This document shows positions 61,623 through 64,000 of a stretch of 64,000 nucleotides of DNA, one piece after another. The notes under the pieces are model-generated. The model ran no database searches. It was not told the DNA's origin and was given only the letters and a program-made list of their open reading frames with translations. Positions within the stretch are counted from its first letter, which is position 1. Each line of letters starts with the position of its first letter. This DNA is from Flavobacterium tagetis (GTDB lineage Bacteria > Bacteroidota > Bacteroidia > Flavobacteriales > Flavobacteriaceae), in contig NZ_JAERSF010000006.1 in assembly GCF_016735615.1 (NCBI RefSeq), positions 1 through 64,000 of the forward strand, in the 5' to 3' direction. A program made the translations under genes and the position numbers.

Positions 61623-63620
61623 ATGATGAAAAATCTAACAGCAACCTTCTTGGCTGTATTTTCAACAATATGCTGGGCGCAGGAAAAACCAAATGATAGT
61701 CTAGAAACCGTAAAGCTTAACGAAATAATTGTCATTGGAAGTAAAACTTCTTTACATCTAAAACAATCAAAATCATTGACATCTGTAGAAGAATATCTCT
61801 CAAAATCATCAAAAGTAAATATGATCAAAAGAGGTGCTTATGCATGGGAACCAGTTATAAATAACATGGCCACAGAACGCACCGTGATTACAATTGACGG
61901 AATGCGCATATTTGGCGCGTGTACTGACAAAATGGATCCGATTACTTCTTATGTTGAGGTTTCAAACTTAGCTGAAGCCACCGTTGCATCAGGACAACAA
62001 GCTAGCTGTCACGGAGCAGGAATTGGCGGATCTGTCGATTTAAAACGCAATCAGTTTAGCGAGAAAAATACAGGTTGGAACGGCAGTTTAAATTCTGGTT
62101 TTGAAAGTAATAATCTGCAAAAGATTATTGGTGCTTCTTTAGGCTATAACAATTCTCGTTTTTATACCCATATCGATTTTATGCATCGAGATGCCGATAA
62201 TTATAAAGCAGGCGGCAATAAAGAAGTTGCTTTTTCTCAATTTACCAAATACAACATTTCTGCCAGTACAGGTTATTTTATAAACAAACAGAATCTTTTA
62301 GAAGCTTCTGCAATTTATGACAAAGCTACTAATGTTGGCTACCCTGCTCTTCCTATGGATGTATCTTTAGCGGAAGCGAAAATTGTATCATTAAGTTATA
62401 AATACTTACTTAAATCGAGCTTCGTAACAAATTGGGAAACAAAAGGATATTTTAATTCCATCACCCATAAAATGGACGACACCAAAAGACCAAGCGTTCC
62501 TATACATATGGATATGCCAGGTTGGTCTGATACGTATGGATATTATTCCAAAATTAAAGGAAAAATTAAAAAGCATAGTTTTCTAGCTGATTTGAACGGA
62601 TTTTACAATAAGTCAATTGCCGAAATGACAATGTATCCTTCTGATCCAAATGAAAATTTGATGTTTATGTATACTTGGCCAGATGTTAGAACTTTGTACA
62701 ACGGATTGTCTTTAGAAGATAATATCAAAATTTCTGAAATTGAAAATATTCGAATTGGCGTTAATCTCGGATTTCAAAATAATACCATAGCAAATGATTT
62801 TGGATTAGCAAGTCTTCGCATTTTTTATCCTGATATGGATGCTTCAAAAAACCGCTTCCTGAAAAGTTTTGCAGCAAATTATGCCCAAAATAGGAAGCAA
62901 TTTGAGTTCGGATTTGGTTTGGCTTACGCCGAAAGAGCCCCGTCGGTTTCTGAAGGCTATGGTTTTTACTTGTATAACAGCAGTGATTTTTACGATTATA
63001 TTGGAAACCCCAATCTAAAAAATGAAAATGCCATTGAAGGAAACTTTTCTGTTGGATATAAAACATCACAATTAACCGCAAAAATTTCAGGCTCTTACTT
63101 CTACTTTTCAAATTATATAATAGGTAAAATTGATCCAAATACGCTTCCTATGACTATTGGTGCTTCCGGAGTAAAAAGATATGAGGCCATTGACAATGCC
63201 AAAATATTCAATACCGATTTTAATCTGACTTACGATTTTCTTGAAAATTGGCAATTCAAATCTCAGCTTACTTATAGTTCGGGAAAAGATAATGAAGGAA
63301 ATAATTTGCCATTTATAAGTCCGATAAAATACAGCGCTGGAATCGATTTTAAGAAAGAAAAATTTAATGCAGGAATTAACGCTTTAGGAAATCTAACTCA
63401 AAATGAATTTGCAAAAACGTACGGACAAACCAAAACTTCAGATTATCTCATTTTTGGACTTAATGCAGGCTATGCTTTCAATTGGAATCAAAACATTTTA
63501 AAATTTCAAACCGGTGTCGAGAATATTTTTGATAAATATTACACCACTTATGCCGACTGGAACAAAATTCCGAGAATGGGCCGAAATGTCTTTGTAAATC
63601 TCACTTTTACTTTCAATTAA
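61623..63620 (+). CDS. TonB-dependent copper receptor (OprC/NosA-like)
   Basis: A 665-residue outer membrane receptor (numbered from the first of two adjacent ATGs), with a signal peptide (about 1-19, ending CWAQ), a plug (about 28-145) and a 22-stranded barrel ending in a terminal Phe-Asn (TFTFN). The plug carries RIFGACTDKMDPITSYVE, matching the copper receptor signature, with C100 and M104 as CxxxM; H282 and M284 in THKMDD form the HxM pair of OprC. It should import copper across the outer membrane. Placement beside nosZ, a copper enzyme, supports this strongly. NosA, the Pseudomonas stutzeri homologue, was found through its effect on N2O reductase. Confidence 0.88.
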   Translation: MMKNLTATFLAVFSTICWAQEKPNDSLETVKLNEIIVIGSKTSLHLKQSKSLTSVEEYLSKSSKVNMIKRGAYAWEPVINNMATERTVITIDGMRIFGACTDKMDPITSYVEVSNLAEATVASGQQASCHGAGIGGSVDLKRNQFSEKNTGWNGSLNSGFESNNLQKIIGASLGYNNSRFYTHIDFMHRDADNYKAGGNKEVAFSQFTKYNISASTGYFINKQNLLEASAIYDKATNVGYPALPMDVSLAEAKIVSLSYKYLLKSSFVTNWETKGYFNSITHKMDDTKRPSVPIHMDMPGWSDTYGYYSKIKGKIKKHSFLADLNGFYNKSIAEMTMYPSDPNENLMFMYTWPDVRTLYNGLSLEDNIKISEIENIRIGVNLGFQNNTIANDFGLASLRIFYPDMDASKNRFLKSFAANYAQNRKQFEFGFGLAYAERAPSVSEGYGFYLYNSSDFYDYIGNPNLKNENAIEGNFSVGYKTSQLTAKISGSYFYFSNYIIGKIDPNTLPMTIGASGVKRYEAIDNAKIFNTDFNLTYDFLENWQFKSQLTYSSGKDNEGNNLPFISPIKYSAGIDFKKEKFNAGINALGNLTQNEFAKTYGQTKTSDYLIFGLNAGYAFNWNQNILKFQTGVENIFDKYYTTYADWNKIPRMGRNVFVNLTFTFN

Positions 63621-63664
63621 GATTCAATTATTAAGGTTAACATATACAAACAAATATAAAACAG

Positions 63665-63709
63665 TATGATTAGAATCATGTTTTGAAAAAAATGATGATA
63701 ATATATTTA
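63665..63709 (+). promoter_or_regulatory. FNR-type box and promoter before nadA
   Basis: TATGATTAGAATCATG at 63665-63680 contains TGATnnnnATCA and matches the box at 60210-60225 in all but three of 16 positions. Its centre (63672.5) is 36.5 nt from the end of TATATTTA at 63702-63709, one mismatch from TAnnTTTG. This is the same spacing as at the nos promoter. Confidence 0.6.
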
Positions 63710-63812
63710 CCCTATTAAAATTATGTATTAAAACATACTTTTTATACAATCTTAAAAAATAAACATCTATCACCTTTATAGGTTAGTGAAGCCAAAGATT
63801 CAAAAAAATAAT

Positions 63813-64000
63813 ATGAACAAGAACTTTTTAGTACAGGAAATAATCCGATTGAAAAAGGAAAAAAATGCCGTTATCCTAGCTCATTATTATCAAGATGAGG
63901 AGATTCAGGAAATAGCAGATTTTATTGGAGACAGTCTTGAATTGGCAAAAAAAGCTCAAAATACAAATGCTGATATTATCGTTTTTGCAGGAGTCCATTT
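63813..64000 (+). CDS. nadA: Quinolinate synthase (partial)
   Basis: The first 62 codons and two bases of a gene cut by the window end. MNKNFLVQEIIRLKKEKNAV then LAHYYQDEEIQEIADFIGDS and LAKKAQNTNADIIVFAGVHF are the start of quinolinate synthase, an iron-sulfur enzyme of NAD synthesis that condenses iminoaspartate with dihydroxyacetone phosphate. The catalytic His/Tyr region (AHYYQ) is present; the cluster cysteines lie beyond the window. An FNR-type box sits upstream, which is unusual for this gene. Confidence 0.92.
   Translation, partial: MNKNFLVQEIIRLKKEKNAVILAHYYQDEEIQEIADFIGDSLELAKKAQNTNADIIVFAGVH

Overview
The window looks like a chromosomal segment from a Flavobacterium-like member of the Bacteroidota. 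It is AT-rich, with TAnnTTTG (-7) promoter elements, gliding-motility genes (gldF, gldG), a SprB-repeat adhesin with a type IX secretion (T9SS) C-terminal domain, Bacteroidota-type fused RND pumps and a clade II, Sec-exported nitrous oxide reductase. No tRNA, rRNA, insertion sequence, integrase or CRISPR array was seen inside the window, although the left edge carries what looks like the promoter and leader of an rRNA operon running out of the window.

Layout. 1-570: stable-RNA-type promoter, a structured intergenic repeat and a terminator. 571-10058: DUF4294 protein, M42 aminopeptidase, then a two-component system followed by a three-gene CzcABC-type metal efflux operon with phased TTTTAAG repeats in front of it. 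10223-12505: three paralogous secreted ankyrin proteins around an SRPBCC protein. 12753-19631: housekeeping and small genes (purC, DUF502, HAD phosphatase, DUF1801, phoH, SAM hydrolase, monooxygenase-like). 19780-24474: gldFG, dnaN, a DsbA-like protein and two long palindromic repeats. 24565-31489: small proteins, then the four-gene ligase-associated DNA repair set (exonuclease, ATP-dependent ligase, Lhr-like helicase, PdeM). 31625-33565: oleate hydratase. 33705-39672: a second metal efflux operon in which the RND pump and the TolC-like channel are one 1458-residue reading frame. 39747-42840: HxlR regulator, small membrane protein, large MscS channel. 43069-52493: tail-collar protein, cytoplasmic periplasmic-binding-fold protein, a 2097-residue SprB-repeat adhesin and an OmpA-family barrel. 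52745-64000: a respiratory and copper island.

The most interesting part is 52745-64000. A leftward operon encodes a lipoprotein cytochrome c, NosZ, NosL, NosD, NosF, NosY and a group III truncated haemoglobin. Divergent from it runs a three-gene set: a small Cys/His protein, a Met/His-rich lipoprotein and a TonB-dependent receptor carrying the CxxxM and HxM residues of the OprC/NosA copper receptors. A single perfect FNR-type palindrome (TGATnnnnATCA) lies between the two, and a second lies upstream of the partial nadA gene at the right edge. In all three possible promoters the palindrome centre is 36.5-37.5 nt from the end of a -7-like element, the class II activator geometry. A Crp/Fnr protein lacking the cysteines of an iron-sulfur FNR sits beside the operon and is the obvious candidate regulator. 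Together this reads as one oxygen- or NO-responsive regulon that makes the copper enzyme NosZ and brings in the copper it needs.

All assignments are from reading the sequence and from family knowledge; no searches or structure predictions were run.
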